DNA of 59,533 nucleotides. It comes from an uncultured Phocaeicola sp. (GTDB lineage: Bacteria > Bacteroidota > Bacteroidia > Bacteroidales > Bacteroidaceae). Location: NCBI GenBank assembly GCA_944320135.1, contig CALUGI010000020.1, forward strand, positions 1 through 59,533. The letters are read 5' to 3'. The translations under genes and the position numbers were made by a program. Below, piece by piece: positions 18,301 to 26,678 of this stretch. Numbering within the stretch: position 1 is the stretch's first letter; each line of letters opens with the position of its first letter. Below the pieces are notes generated by a model. The model ran no database searches. It was given only the letters and a program-made list of their open reading frames with translations, and had not been told where the DNA came from.

Positions 18301-19445
18301 TTCAAACCTGTTCCGACCAGTATCGTCCCGTCTTCGTCTTCCAGCAAGCAACGCACCACTTCATTCGTCACCAGCGTTTCCTTTTTCATAGTCTGAACCA
18401 GACGGAACTTATACATGCTCGGATTGTAATAGCACAATCCCTCCCACAATGTACCGACCCATACGCCGTGGTTGTTATCGGCCAGCACGCACTGAATGTC
18501 ATTTCTCAGCACATTTCCATCGTTCAACAACAAGCCGGACATCGCCTGTATCCGATGCGTTTTCCCATCTATCCTGCGCAATCCCGACCAAGAAGAGCCG
18601 ACCCACACATTCCCTCCCGTATCCATATCCATACAAGTAAAGAAGTTGGACATCCCGTTGATGGTCAGCAATTCTTTCCACTTCTGCTCCCGACGCACAT
18701 ACACACAAACCGCCTGGTTGTACATCAGCCAGACGTTGCCTTCTCCATCCGTCTGAATCTTCAGCCGGTCGGTAGCATCCGATATTTTCCCGACAAACGA
18801 ACGGTCTTCCTCAACAAACCGCTTTAACGTGCGGTTCCATAGTCTTATCAGGCCGTCCGTATATACAATATAATAAAGGTCTTCGTATTGGGCCAACTCG
18901 CAAGGCACCCCATGACGGGAAGCTGAAACACCGTCTTCCACCGTTTCCAGCACGGAAGCATCGGTGTCATAAAATGAGAAAACGTTGTCTTCCGTCAGAA
19001 ACCAATAGTTCCCGTCATCGTCCACAAACAGATTCTTCAGCTTGCCCCTCACTCCCATGCTGCGCAGTTCGCCCTCTATATCATAGATAAAGCGATTGGT
19101 ATTCAGGTCAAAGAGAAGCAGATACCCCGGCGACTTCATCCAGACTCTATCCTTACGGTCGCAATAATCCTTGAAAATCTGGTTTCGGTTGTAACTCCAC
19201 GGATAAACCTTCCGACGGTCGTGATAGAAATGTTCGAAAGTAGCTCCATTAAAGATATTCAGAATAGAAGAAGTGCGGACGGCCACCCGTCCGTCACGGA
19301 GCATCGAAAGGTAGCGTATCTGATTGTCCGACATTCCGTCGGCCACGTCCCAACGGTGAAACATGATGTCCGATTGCGCATGAAGCGAAACGCAGACGAG
19401 GCAAAGCAGAAAAAAGAGAATGCGTTCGACATGTTTCATAGCCAT
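15399..19445 (-). CDS. Hybrid two-component system regulator (HTCS) of PUL1
   Basis: I start at the ATG at 19445 (1348 residues; a second Met lies two codons on), which gives the signal peptide MAMKHVERILFFLLCLVCVSLHAQ. In order: a periplasmic sensor of two seven-bladed propellers (repeats such as DRVWMKSPGYLLLF, NVWVGSSWSGL, IWIGTYLEGF), a Y_Y_Y domain near 700-790, a membrane helix near 810-830, the histidine kinase with phospho-acceptor in ISHEFRTPL (His about 861) and ATP-binding GSGIGLHMVK, a receiver with DMMMP (Asp about 1145) and an AraC-type helix-turn-helix (about 1235-1340). It should bind an oligosaccharide from the target glycan in the periplasm and activate PUL1. Its own promoter is at 19463-19494, back-to-back with the heparinase-type gene. 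Confidence 0.95.
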   Translation of the reverse strand: MAMKHVERILFFLLCLVCVSLHAQSDIMFHRWDVADGMSDNQIRYLSMLRDGRVAVRTSSILNIFNGATFEHFYHDRRKVYPWSYNRNQIFKDYCDRKDRVWMKSPGYLLLFDLNTNRFIYDIEGELRSMGVRGKLKNLFVDDDGNYWFLTEDNVFSFYDTDASVLETVEDGVSASRHGVPCELAQYEDLYYIVYTDGLIRLWNRTLKRFVEEDRSFVGKISDATDRLKIQTDGEGNVWLMYNQAVCVYVRREQKWKELLTINGMSNFFTCMDMDTGGNVWVGSSWSGLRRIDGKTHRIQAMSGLLLNDGNVLRNDIQCVLADNNHGVWVGTLWEGLCYYNPSMYKFRLVQTMKKETLVTNEVVRCLLEDEDGTILVGTGLNGLMRYNPHTGETKRAFSGTLGDASLCLCLYRDRENRIWIGTYLEGFYCIDGKSVRVYNRNNADRNLFPDQNISRAVYESPDGRFWVSVSNKGVGELDLHTGKITLLSERHPEIAFHKRDYGFYPASDSVFAVYGENGIYYYDRYADKVFVPEIDSPENPKFMGPQVSYNCVFRDSRSLEWFGTNLGIRIWDGKRGKAYTLNAENGLANNNISSIAEDDEGVYWVSTVCNVSRISLKETPEGYRFQVVNFDVDDGVQDGKLYENSCLKSRDGEIYFGGHHGINVFNPSEMHYNKIQGKPIFTGFRVFNTPLKEGTEYEGRIVMDRPLNHMDEIQLRYDENFISVEFSGMNYVNGSRSYYRYRLENFEDGWNEIRTGGIGMASYTGLRPGSYKLVVYAGNSDRIWGERSAELAIVIAPPFWATWPAYMGYGLLTLALVWLAVRSYRKKRARELMEQEMLKREQQKEELNQMKFRFFTNISHEFRTPLTLIMTPLGILMKEVQEPLRTKLERIYRHADTLLQLVNQLLDFRKLEMGGESLNLERSDMVEFVRYVASEFKELAKTRSIDFEVSCGTSRIPMWFDEAKMQKILNNLYSNAFKFTPDGGRILTKINREMKDGKPYAVIEVSDTGCGISEKDVETIFNRFYRSDPTSGIEGSGIGLHMVKEYVKLHEGEVEVHSKLGEGTSFVIHIPADLGGEEDVSDSVSSEVPVEKTGRKSLLVVEDNAEFRHFLAEQLRTYYDVLEAGNGVEGERMAVEKSPDLIVSDMMMPVMDGLEMCSHIKNNIQTSHIPVILLTARISDEARIEGYKAGADSYISKPFNFEILLTRIRTLLEQQEKRREMFHKEIEISPASITITSLDEEFVRKAVKLVEDHLDDPQFSVNYLCENLGMSRSQLYRKFESITGQTPNDFIRSVRLKHAAQLLKTGNSSISEISDRVGFNSIKYFNKYFKEEFGVTPTQYRAGEEKA

Positions 19446-19462
19446 CTTTCTTTTGGTTTTCA

Positions 19463-19494
19463 CAAATGTAGAACATTCCCTGCAATGCGGCAAA
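19463..19494 (-). promoter_or_regulatory. Promoter of the PUL1 HTCS gene
   Basis: On minus, TTTG (19491-19494), a 20 bp spacer and TACATTTG (19463-19470) match the Bacteroides consensus. Start of transcription is expected near 19456, leaving a very short leader of about 11 bases before the ATG at 19445. A full consensus promoter fits constitutive low-level expression of a sensor-regulator. Confidence 0.65.
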
Positions 19495-19690
19495 CGAAAG
19501 CGCCCCAAAAAACCGTACACCGACAACATGCGGAAAACAAGACGGGAACAACATTTAAACACGCCGGAACGACGCCAAAAATCCGCCCGCGTTTCCAAGA
19601 TTCATGTCTGAAGCACAAAATCCGGATTGCGATTAAGTATTTGCACTTTTCCGGACGTATTCTTAAAAAACAAACCTAAAAATTACTGCC

Positions 19691-21955
19691 ATGAAACGAA
19701 TTATTCTGACACTGCTCTGTGTATGGTGCCTGACAACCGTCTGGGCACAGAAGATAAGCCATCCTTCGCTGCTGTTCACTCCCCAGCGTATTGCGGAAGC
19801 CAAGCAACGGCTTTCGGAAGATTCCGTCTACCGCAAGGCATGGGACGAAATCAAGTCGACCGCCGACAGAATAAAAAGCGACCGAGACATCAACCGGGCC
19901 GACTATATCGCCCTTGCCTATCTGATGACCGGAGACAAGACATACGCGGAAAAAACGAAAAAGATTCTGCTGAACATCTCGAACGACAAGTCGTGGGGAA
20001 ACGCGGAAATGCTGGCACGCACCCCCGCATGGAACTCGGAACTCAACATGGCGCACAAAGCGTTCTATGCGGCCATAGCCTATGATGCCGTCTACAACGA
20101 ACTTTCAAGGAGCGAACGGAAACAGATAGCCGAAGGACTGGACAGGCTGGCCGTAAAACCTCTGCTCGGCGACTGGATTCTGGAGCCTACGCGCATCCAT
20201 TCGCTCAACTCGATGGGACACAACTGGTGGACTTCGTGCGTGTGCATGGGAGGTCTGCTTGCCATGAGCCTGCAAAATGAACTGAACGACGCGAGAGAAG
20301 GAATAGAAGCCGTAAACGAAGCATTGCCCGAATGGTTCGACTTTGAAGGTGACGTGCTGCAGCACAAGCCCAAAACATTCGACGATGCAGGAGGCATGTA
20401 CGAGAGCCTCAACTATGCCAACTACGGCATTCAAGAAGCCCTGCTTTTCCGCTTGGCATGGATGAACACCCACGGAGGAAAAGCGGAAGACATTCCCCAA
20501 CTTGCGAGCCTTCCTTCTTTCTTCTCGTTCGTATGCTATCCGCGAAACGGACTTCTCTACAACATTAATTTCGGGGACAGCCACAAGAACATCACCGCCG
20601 AAAGCAGCCTGATTCTCCTTTATGCAATGGGATTGCATGACGAGAACATCCGCTGGTATATCAGTCAGATACAGCAGGGGCAGAACCGTGACGGCTATTT
20701 CCTCAACCGCCCAATAGGGTTCCTTTATACCCCAAAACTCGACGGCGCACCGGAAGTGCCCGACCTGAAAAAATCGCAATTGTTCAGCGATTTCGGCTGG
20801 GCTACCATGCGCAACTCGTGGGAAAAAGACGAAACCATGCTGGCGGTAAAGTCAGGACATACCTGGAACCACTCGCATGCGGACGCCAACTCGTTCATCC
20901 TCTTCCATAAAGGCGAAGATATTCTGAAAGATGCCGGAAACTGCTGGTATCCCAACCCAGAATACCGCAACTATTTCTTCCAGAGTCGTGCGCATAACGT
21001 GGTGCTTTTCAACGGAAAAGGACAAAGCCGCGAACAGCAGTACTACGGTTCGCCTCTTCGGGGAAATCTGTCCGGCTTGCTCGACGGAGGCAACGTCAAA
21101 TATGTGCTTGCTGACGGGACAGGTCCCTATGCCGACCAGTTCAGCCGCAACTTCCGCCATTTCCTTTGGCTTGACAATGTAATTTATATCATAGACGACC
21201 TGAAGACCCATGAGACAGGACACTTCGAATGGCTTTGGCATCCGGGAGAAGAAGCGAAAAAGAAAGGAGCGGATTTGATTGTGACAAACAAGAAATCATC
21301 GGCAATCGTCCGTCCGCTCTATCCGCGTATGCTGGCTCAATCGAATTTCGTACACGATTATCCCGATGATTTGTACTGGGAAGAAATCGAAGCCCCCACT
21401 GAAGACCTGAAAGGCAAGGAAACATACTATTCGTTCCATCTTCCCGCCGAGACCAACCGGGTGAAAGGAGTCACGGCCATCATTCTGAAAGACAGCATCG
21501 GCCAGAAAGAACTTCCAAACATCGAACGACGTGACGGAAAAGACTGGATAGGACTGCGCATAAGCTACAAAGGGAAAGTCACCGACCTGTATATCAACCA
21601 ACTGGCAGACGGCAGGCTGATGCACAGCAACTCATGGATTGAAGCGGACGGATGGACCACGGACGCTTACATGTTCGCCGTAAGCTATGAAGAAGGAACT
21701 TCGCCAGCAAGCCCAGAAGAAATCTTTATCTGCTACGGAAGCGCGTTGAGAAGGACGGAAACCACCTATTTCTCATCCTTGAGCAAACTCACGCTCATCG
21801 AAAAGACAGAAAAAGACGGAAGAACCCTATGGATAAACAAGGATGCAAATGTGAGAACCTACATAAGAAGCGAAAAGCGTCCGTCGAAACTTCATGTGAA
21901 CGAAAAGGCGGTTCCTGTCAGCTACAGCAACCATCTGCTTAAAATCAGATTCTGA
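19691..21955 (+). CDS. Heparinase II/III-family polysaccharide lyase
   Basis: A 754-residue secreted protein with signal peptide MKRIILTLLCVWCLTTVWAQ. An (alpha/alpha) toroid fills about residues 25-350 and a beta-sandwich the rest. Features of the family are SMGHNWW (His177, Asn178), DAGGMYESLNYANYG (Tyr237 or 242 as catalytic base/acid) and the metal/His segment SGHTWNHSHADANSF at 389-402. This architecture is shared by PL12, 15, 17, 21, 33, 37 and 39, so it cleaves a uronic-acid-containing polysaccharide, but I cannot fix the family or substrate. It is transcribed away from the PUL1 HTCS with a 245 bp gap and stands alone on plus, so it is probably a member of the PUL1 regulon. The next element downstream is the convergent small RNA terminator. 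Confidence 0.85.
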   Translation: MKRIILTLLCVWCLTTVWAQKISHPSLLFTPQRIAEAKQRLSEDSVYRKAWDEIKSTADRIKSDRDINRADYIALAYLMTGDKTYAEKTKKILLNISNDKSWGNAEMLARTPAWNSELNMAHKAFYAAIAYDAVYNELSRSERKQIAEGLDRLAVKPLLGDWILEPTRIHSLNSMGHNWWTSCVCMGGLLAMSLQNELNDAREGIEAVNEALPEWFDFEGDVLQHKPKTFDDAGGMYESLNYANYGIQEALLFRLAWMNTHGGKAEDIPQLASLPSFFSFVCYPRNGLLYNINFGDSHKNITAESSLILLYAMGLHDENIRWYISQIQQGQNRDGYFLNRPIGFLYTPKLDGAPEVPDLKKSQLFSDFGWATMRNSWEKDETMLAVKSGHTWNHSHADANSFILFHKGEDILKDAGNCWYPNPEYRNYFFQSRAHNVVLFNGKGQSREQQYYGSPLRGNLSGLLDGGNVKYVLADGTGPYADQFSRNFRHFLWLDNVIYIIDDLKTHETGHFEWLWHPGEEAKKKGADLIVTNKKSSAIVRPLYPRMLAQSNFVHDYPDDLYWEEIEAPTEDLKGKETYYSFHLPAETNRVKGVTAIILKDSIGQKELPNIERRDGKDWIGLRISYKGKVTDLYINQLADGRLMHSNSWIEADGWTTDAYMFAVSYEEGTSPASPEEIFICYGSALRRTETTYFSSLSKLTLIEKTEKDGRTLWINKDANVRTYIRSEKRPSKLHVNEKAVPVSYSNHLLKIRF

Positions 21956-21981
21956 AACGGACTAAAGACGCGCACAGACAT

Positions 21982-22044
21982 AAAAAAAGGAGTACCGCTG
22001 TACTCCAACCTTTGTTAACCTTAAAATCTAATACTATGAAAAAC
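21982..22044 (-). ncRNA. Candidate small RNA, copy A (promoter plus terminator unit)
   Basis: On minus a full promoter is present: TTTG (22078-22081), TTG edge to the -7 box 19 bp, TATCTTTG (22051-22058). Transcription should start near 22044 and stop at a hairpin GGAGTAC-AGCG-GTACTCC (21989-22006) followed by seven T. The predicted RNA is about 62 nt with no start codon leading to a credible protein. Almost the same unit lies at 57707-57805 on plus, differing by one base inside the RNA, while the promoter spacer has drifted. This pattern points to selection on the transcript. On the other strand the block reads as a 12-codon frame (MKNTLQRYRLFV) that is not kept past codon 8 in the other copy. 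It lies between convergent genes (lyase and SulP). Confidence 0.7.
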
Positions 22045-22178
22045 ACATTGCAAAGATACAGACTTTTCGTCTGACTCCAAACTTTTCCTTCTAAAACTTA
22101 TGCTTTATAACATATTTTCAGCAGTACGAACCTTTCTTAAGAGATTTTTTCTTTCCAAAGAGAGAAAAGAATGATTCC

Positions 22179-23867
22179 TCATTTCAGTGCTTTTATTTCT
22201 TTTTCCGCTACACTCAAAGCCTCATTGATATTGCTGCATATATTTTCTTTGCCCAGCAAATGATAAAATCCCGCCTTTTCCAAAGAAGCATGTACCTGAG
22301 GGTTTACACCGGAAAGAATTAGATGAATATTTTCTTTTTGCGACATTTCGCAGAAGGTGGTCAAGTTATGTATGCCCGTAGAATCGATGAAAGGCACCTT
22401 CCGCATCCGAATGATACGGATTTTCGGACGATCGCCTAAACGAGCCATGACTTCTTCAAACTTTGTGGCTATCCCAAAGAAATAGGGCCCGTTGATTTCA
22501 TATACCTCCACGCCGTCAGGCACCGTCAAATGCTCTTCATGTATCTCCACATCGGATTCTTTGTTCGGATCAATCTCATCAGTAATGACAGATATTTCGG
22601 TGGTTTCCATCACACGCTTCATGAACAATACGCAGGCAATCACCAGGCCCACTTCGATGGCTACGGTCAAATCGAATATCACCGTAAGGAAAAACGTCAT
22701 CAACAGCACGACCACATCTGCTTTCGGGTTCTTCAACAGCCCTTTGAACACCCGCCATCCGCTCATGTTGTAAGACACTACCACCAGTACCCCTGCCAGA
22801 CATGCCATCGGTATGTACTGGGCCAAAGGCATCAAGAACAACAAAATCAACAACAATACCGCCGCATGGACAATGCCTGCAATCGGAGAACGCCCGCCGT
22901 TATTGATATTGGTCATCGTGCGCGCGATGGCGCCCGTAGCAGGAATGCCTCCGAAGACAGGAGAGGCGATATTGGCAATCCCTTGAGCTATCAGTTCCGT
23001 ATTCGAATCGTGACGGTCGCCTATCACGCCGTCGGCCACGGCTGCGGAAAGCAGCGATTCAATAGCCCCAAGCACTGCAATCGTAATGGCTACCGGAAAC
23101 AGATTTTTCACCGCTTCCCAATCGAGCGACGGAACGGAAGCCTCCGGAAGGCTGGAACTGATGCTAAACCGGTCGCCGATGGTATCAATGCAGCCGATGC
23201 CTCCGTAAACTTTCAGAAAATACGCCCCTAACGTCACCAACACAATGGCTACCAACGAACCGGGAACCTTTTTAGAAAACTTGGGAGTGACGGCTATAAT
23301 CAGGATACTGGCGACACTTACCGCTACATTCCACCAGTTCACCGTATCGAAATGGCGGATATAAAGAATCCATTTCCCTATAAAATCACCCGGAACCTTC
23401 TCATCCCCGAACTGGAGCCCGAAAACGTCTGCTATTTGGGTGGTGAAAATCGTCACGGCGATTCCGCTCGTAAATCCGATGATAATTGGATAAGGAATGA
23501 ACTTGATGACCGTGCCCAACTTGAACACTCCCAACAAGACAAGCAGCACGCCCGCCATCATGGTGGCCACCATCAAACCTTCAACCCCATACTGCTGGAT
23601 TATCCCGTAAATGATAACGATGAACGCACCCGTAGGCCCTCCGATCTGGACCTTGCTCCCCCCAAAAAAAGAAATGATGAATCCGGCCACAATCGCCGTG
23701 ATGATTCCTTTTTCCGGACTGACTCCCGACGCGATGCCGAACGCTATGGCCAACGGCAAAGCTACAATCCCCACAATGATACCTGCCATGACATCGGTCA
23801 TCAGGTTCGCTTTTGAATAATTCTGTAAAACGTCAAACAATTTCGGTTTAAATTCAACCCCTTTCAT
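22179..23867 (-). CDS. SulP family anion transporter with STAS domain
   Basis: A 562-residue membrane protein. The N-terminal two thirds carry the SulP core of about 12-14 helices, with the signatures ADLMAGI-like DVMAGIIVGIVALPLAIAFGIASG, GGPTGAFIVI, SVADG-like AVADGVIGDRHDSN and NIASPVFGGIPATGAIART. The C-terminal STAS domain (about 450-560) has the FIDSTGIHNL loop. SulP proteins move sulfate, bicarbonate or other anions across the inner membrane; the substrate cannot be told here. It is a single gene. A -7 box TACTTTTG lies on minus at 23898-23905, 31 bases upstream. Proximity to polysaccharide genes might suggest sulfate export after desulfation, but no sulfatase is present in the window, so I do not press that. 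Confidence 0.93.
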   Translation of the reverse strand: MKGVEFKPKLFDVLQNYSKANLMTDVMAGIIVGIVALPLAIAFGIASGVSPEKGIITAIVAGFIISFFGGSKVQIGGPTGAFIVIIYGIIQQYGVEGLMVATMMAGVLLVLLGVFKLGTVIKFIPYPIIIGFTSGIAVTIFTTQIADVFGLQFGDEKVPGDFIGKWILYIRHFDTVNWWNVAVSVASILIIAVTPKFSKKVPGSLVAIVLVTLGAYFLKVYGGIGCIDTIGDRFSISSSLPEASVPSLDWEAVKNLFPVAITIAVLGAIESLLSAAVADGVIGDRHDSNTELIAQGIANIASPVFGGIPATGAIARTMTNINNGGRSPIAGIVHAAVLLLILLFLMPLAQYIPMACLAGVLVVVSYNMSGWRVFKGLLKNPKADVVVLLMTFFLTVIFDLTVAIEVGLVIACVLFMKRVMETTEISVITDEIDPNKESDVEIHEEHLTVPDGVEVYEINGPYFFGIATKFEEVMARLGDRPKIRIIRMRKVPFIDSTGIHNLTTFCEMSQKENIHLILSGVNPQVHASLEKAGFYHLLGKENICSNINEALSVAEKEIKALK

Positions 23868-23897
23868 AAAATAATCTGTTTAGTGTTAAAAGAGCTA

Positions 23898-23905
23898 CAA
23901 AAGTA
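23898..23905 (-). promoter_or_regulatory. -7 box of the SulP gene
   Basis: TACTTTTG on minus fits TAnnTTTG; no TTTG sits 19-21 bp upstream. The leader would be about 24 bases. Confidence 0.45.
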
Positions 23906-24050
23906 GACAATTATTTGAACAATAGCATAAAATAACGTTTATTTTAGAAAAGGACAATGCCAATCGAGAGATTTTTCAAACAAAATGCAGTTCCAATCTT
24001 CAAACAGTGGGCAAGAAAGGCTTTAATTACTAATAAAATATAAACATTTA

Positions 24051-24090
24051 TTGTAATGATTACAAATTTGAACGATTAGCTTTATATTTG
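24051..24090 (+). promoter_or_regulatory. PerR/Fur-like palindrome and promoter of rubrerythrin
   Basis: TTGTAATGATTACAA (24051-24065) is a perfect 7-1-7 palindrome that matches the PerR/Fur box TTATAATNATTATAA at 12 of 14 defined positions. It lies 17 bp ahead of TATATTTG (24083-24090), an exact Bacteroides -7 box, so a bound repressor would cover the -33 region. Transcription would start near 24097. Control of rubrerythrin by peroxide-sensing Fur-family repressors is well known in other bacteria; its use here is inferred. Confidence 0.6.
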
Positions 24091-24135
24091 CATACAAAGA
24101 AAGCTCGATTAATAACTAACCAAAAACAAACGATT

Positions 24136-24714
24136 ATGGAAAAGAGTCTTAAAGGAACAAGAACGGAGAAAAATCTGGGCATTTCATTCGCTGGAGAATC
24201 TCAAGCCAGAATGCGTTATACTTACTTTGCAAGCGCCGCAAAGAAAGAGGGTTACGAACAAATAGCGGCCATCTTCACCGAAACGGCTGACCAGGAAAAG
24301 GAACATGCGAAACGCATGTTCAAGTGGTTGGAGGGAGGAATGGTGGAAATCACCGCAAGCTATCCTTCGGGAGTAATCGGCACGACATTGGAAAACCTGA
24401 AAGCCGCAGCAGCGGGCGAAAACGAAGAATGGACGCTCGATTACCCGAAATTTGCCGACATCGCTGACGAAGAGGGCTTCCCTGCCATCGCTAAAATGTA
24501 TCGAGAGATTGCCGTAGCCGAAAAGGGCCATGAAGAAAGATACCTGGCTTTAGCCAAGAATGTGGAAGAAGGAAAGGTGTTCAAAAAAGACCAGGAAGTG
24601 GTTTGGCAATGTCGGAACTGCGGTTATTTGTTCATCGGAACGGAAGCTCCGGAAACTTGTCCGGCTTGCTTGCACCCGCAGGCTTATTTCGAAGTAAAGA
24701 AAAGCAATTATTGA
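24136..24714 (+). CDS. rbr: Rubrerythrin
   Basis: I start at the ATG at 24136 (192 residues, MEKSLKGTRTEKNL), as in the family. The N-terminal ferritin-like four-helix domain has the diiron ligands in the E-x-(6)-Y and E-x-x-H patterns (ESQARMRYTYF, ETADQEKEHAKRMF, EVAVAEKGHEERY region). The C-terminal rubredoxin-like domain has two CxxC knuckles, CRNCGY and CPAC. It reduces hydrogen peroxide to water in the cytoplasm, taking electrons from NADH through rubredoxin-like carriers, and protects strict anaerobes. It stands alone, with a PerR-like operator upstream and a terminator just after it. Confidence 0.95.
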   Translation: MEKSLKGTRTEKNLGISFAGESQARMRYTYFASAAKKEGYEQIAAIFTETADQEKEHAKRMFKWLEGGMVEITASYPSGVIGTTLENLKAAAAGENEEWTLDYPKFADIADEEGFPAIAKMYREIAVAEKGHEERYLALAKNVEEGKVFKKDQEVVWQCRNCGYLFIGTEAPETCPACLHPQAYFEVKKSNY

Positions 24715-24737
24715 TTTTTCAAATACCAACTTCCCGA

Positions 24738-24778
24738 CAGGCTGCAACCGGACAGACACCGGATGCAGCCTGTTTTTT
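24738..24778 (+). terminator. Terminator of rubrerythrin
   Basis: CAGGCTGCA (24738-24746) pairs with TGCAGCCTG (24764-24772) with a further ACCGG/CCGG match in the loop, followed by TTTTTT. It lies 24 bases after the stop codon. Confidence 0.85.
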
Positions 24779-24827
24779 CTGCCGAAGGCACACGGATTGA
24801 GACCGAAACGGGAGCGGGAAAAAGCAA

Positions 24828-24865
24828 AACGCCGGGACGTTTCAGATGAAATGCCCCGGCGTTTT
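24828..24865. terminator. Bidirectional terminator between rubrerythrin and fucosidase
   Basis: AACGCCGGGACGTTTCA pairs with TGAAATGCCCCGGCGTT around a short loop, with T-rich sequence on both sides. It ends right at the stop codon of the minus-strand fucosidase and can serve both convergent genes. Confidence 0.75.
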
Positions 24866-26674
24866 TTACCGTTCTTGCCGGACAAGCTCTATGCGCATGA
24901 AACGGATATTGTTGTCGCTCTCGTTCTGGATGTCCTCTCCGAAGAAACCGAGACGGCTGAACGTGCCCGTTTCATCGACAGACAGCTCAAGCGGCACCGT
25001 CCCTTCCTGACTGAAGCTGACCGTTCCGATGTCGCTCCAAGTTTCCGGGTAAGAGTTCTGCCTCACATTTTCCAGTTCCCCGCTCTTTTCCAACGGAACA
25101 GACTCAAAAGAATGTCCTCCCACTCTCAATGTGATGCGCGCGCCTTCTGCAAAACTTCTCCGCCAATGACGGCTCGTGAACACCCTCACCAAGTAAGTTC
25201 CCGGACTGTCTACCTCACATTTCATCCGAATCTTGCCCATCCCGGAGTGAAAGTTCTGCGTCACTCTCCCTTCCGAGAAGTTCAGCTGCCCTTCCGCGCC
25301 GGGGACGACATCGCCGCCCGCCACAGGGATGCTGATTATGCCTTCGTTCATGTAATTGGCATCGCTGAAATGCACCGGCTCTTTACACGTCAGTTTCAGC
25401 ACCGGCACCCGCTCATAATCCAGTCCGTCCGGGACGGAAATCCGGCAAATGTCCTCGCACGAAACGAAGGCATCTTTTCCTGTCGAAAGGACCGTCGCTT
25501 TTTCAACCGGCGACAGCATTCCTTTCAGGACGATACATCCGCCTGCCGGACGACGCAGCAAATGCAGATACAGTACATTGTCTTTGCGGGTGACGAACCC
25601 CCAAGGAAAATTGTCGTTAAACGGGTTGGCTGTCGTCCCATATATTGATTCCGCGTTGGCTTTCATCCAACCGCCGATAAAGTCCATGATTTCCATGCTG
25701 GGCTGCGGAATGGTTCCGTCCGCTTTCGGGCCGACATTCACGACATAATTGACTCCACGGCTCGCGCACTCTATCAGCGAACAAAGGATGTCTTTCGGAG
25801 ATTTCCAGTCCTGGTCGTTCTTTTTGTAGCCCCACGTATGGTTCATGGTGGCGACCATCTCCAAGTCCCTGTCGGCGCTCGCGCAAGGCATCTCGTTGTC
25901 GCCCAACGGTCCGTAGTCGCCCAAATCATATCCGACCCTCCCGTTGATGATACATCCCGGCTGCAGCTCCCTGACCACATCCACAAAAGCCTCGCTCTGC
26001 TCCTTCGTCAAATCGAGCGGGGTGTCATACCACAGCAAGTCAATCTTGCCGTAATTCGTCAGAAGCTCCCGCATCTGCGGCAAAGCCTTTTCCTCTATAT
26101 ATTTGTCCAAATCCGGCTTTATTTCCGCTTTCGGCTTGCCGTAATGCCCGTCGTATTCGTTTTTCATTACAGCCGCCTCTTCCTCATGCCAGTCCTGACG
26201 GTGGGAATAATAAAGACCTACCTTCAGACCGTATTTGCGGCAAGCCTCCGTCAGCTCCTTCAACGGGTCTCCTTTATACGGCGTCCGCTCTACGTCGAAA
26301 TCCGACACGTCGCTCGGATAAAGGCAGAAGCCTTCGTGATGCTTGGCGGTAAAGATAATATAGCGAGCTCCGGCATTCTTGGCCATCTTCACCCATTCTT
26401 CCGGGTTGTAGTTCGCCATCGTGAAGTCTGCCGCCAACTTTTCATAATCGCTGTTCGGCACTTTGGCAAAATTCTGTATCCATTCCCCTATGCCGTCCAC
26501 ACTTTTTCCGTTCCACTCTCCGGCCGCAACCGAATAAAGTCCCCAATGGACGAACATTCCAAAACGGGCTTCACGCCACCATTCCATCTCAGGGCTTGCC
26601 GTTTGCTTAGTCTCCTTACACCCCGCAAGCACACCGCCCAACAACAATATGCCCAACCATTTCCTTAAATTCAT
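24866..26674 (-). CDS. Alpha-L-fucosidase, GH29 lipoprotein
   Basis: A 602-residue GH29 enzyme with lipobox VLAGC followed by KETKQ. The lack of acidic residues after the cysteine suggests a periplasmic rather than surface anchor. GH29 marks are MFVHWG (His43, Trp44), KHHEGF (His112-His113), GLYYSHRQDW and the nucleophile Asp217 in IDLLWYDTP. A catalytic (beta/alpha)8 barrel covers about 30-350, then a beta-sandwich (to about 450) and a C-terminal carbohydrate-binding-like domain (about 460-600). It removes terminal alpha-L-fucose; linkage is unknown. It starts 4 bp after the PL8 gene, so they form an operon and fucose probably decorates the PL8 substrate. Many GH29-like proteins of PULs act on other sugars, so the fucose assignment is not proven. 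Confidence 0.85.
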   Translation of the reverse strand: MNLRKWLGILLLGGVLAGCKETKQTASPEMEWWREARFGMFVHWGLYSVAAGEWNGKSVDGIGEWIQNFAKVPNSDYEKLAADFTMANYNPEEWVKMAKNAGARYIIFTAKHHEGFCLYPSDVSDFDVERTPYKGDPLKELTEACRKYGLKVGLYYSHRQDWHEEEAAVMKNEYDGHYGKPKAEIKPDLDKYIEEKALPQMRELLTNYGKIDLLWYDTPLDLTKEQSEAFVDVVRELQPGCIINGRVGYDLGDYGPLGDNEMPCASADRDLEMVATMNHTWGYKKNDQDWKSPKDILCSLIECASRGVNYVVNVGPKADGTIPQPSMEIMDFIGGWMKANAESIYGTTANPFNDNFPWGFVTRKDNVLYLHLLRRPAGGCIVLKGMLSPVEKATVLSTGKDAFVSCEDICRISVPDGLDYERVPVLKLTCKEPVHFSDANYMNEGIISIPVAGGDVVPGAEGQLNFSEGRVTQNFHSGMGKIRMKCEVDSPGTYLVRVFTSRHWRRSFAEGARITLRVGGHSFESVPLEKSGELENVRQNSYPETWSDIGTVSFSQEGTVPLELSVDETGTFSRLGFFGEDIQNESDNNIRFMRIELVRQER

Positions 26675-26678
26675 AACC

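Noticed and set aside
22017-22072. Twelve-codon leader peptide (MKNTLQRYRLFV) on plus opposite the small RNA
   Set aside because: The other genomic copy does not keep the reading frame past codon 8, and the promoter and T-run both point to the minus strand.
22179-23867. SulP as a sulfate exporter serving glycosaminoglycan use
   Set aside because: No sulfatase is seen in the window, and SulP proteins have many substrates, so no link is claimed.
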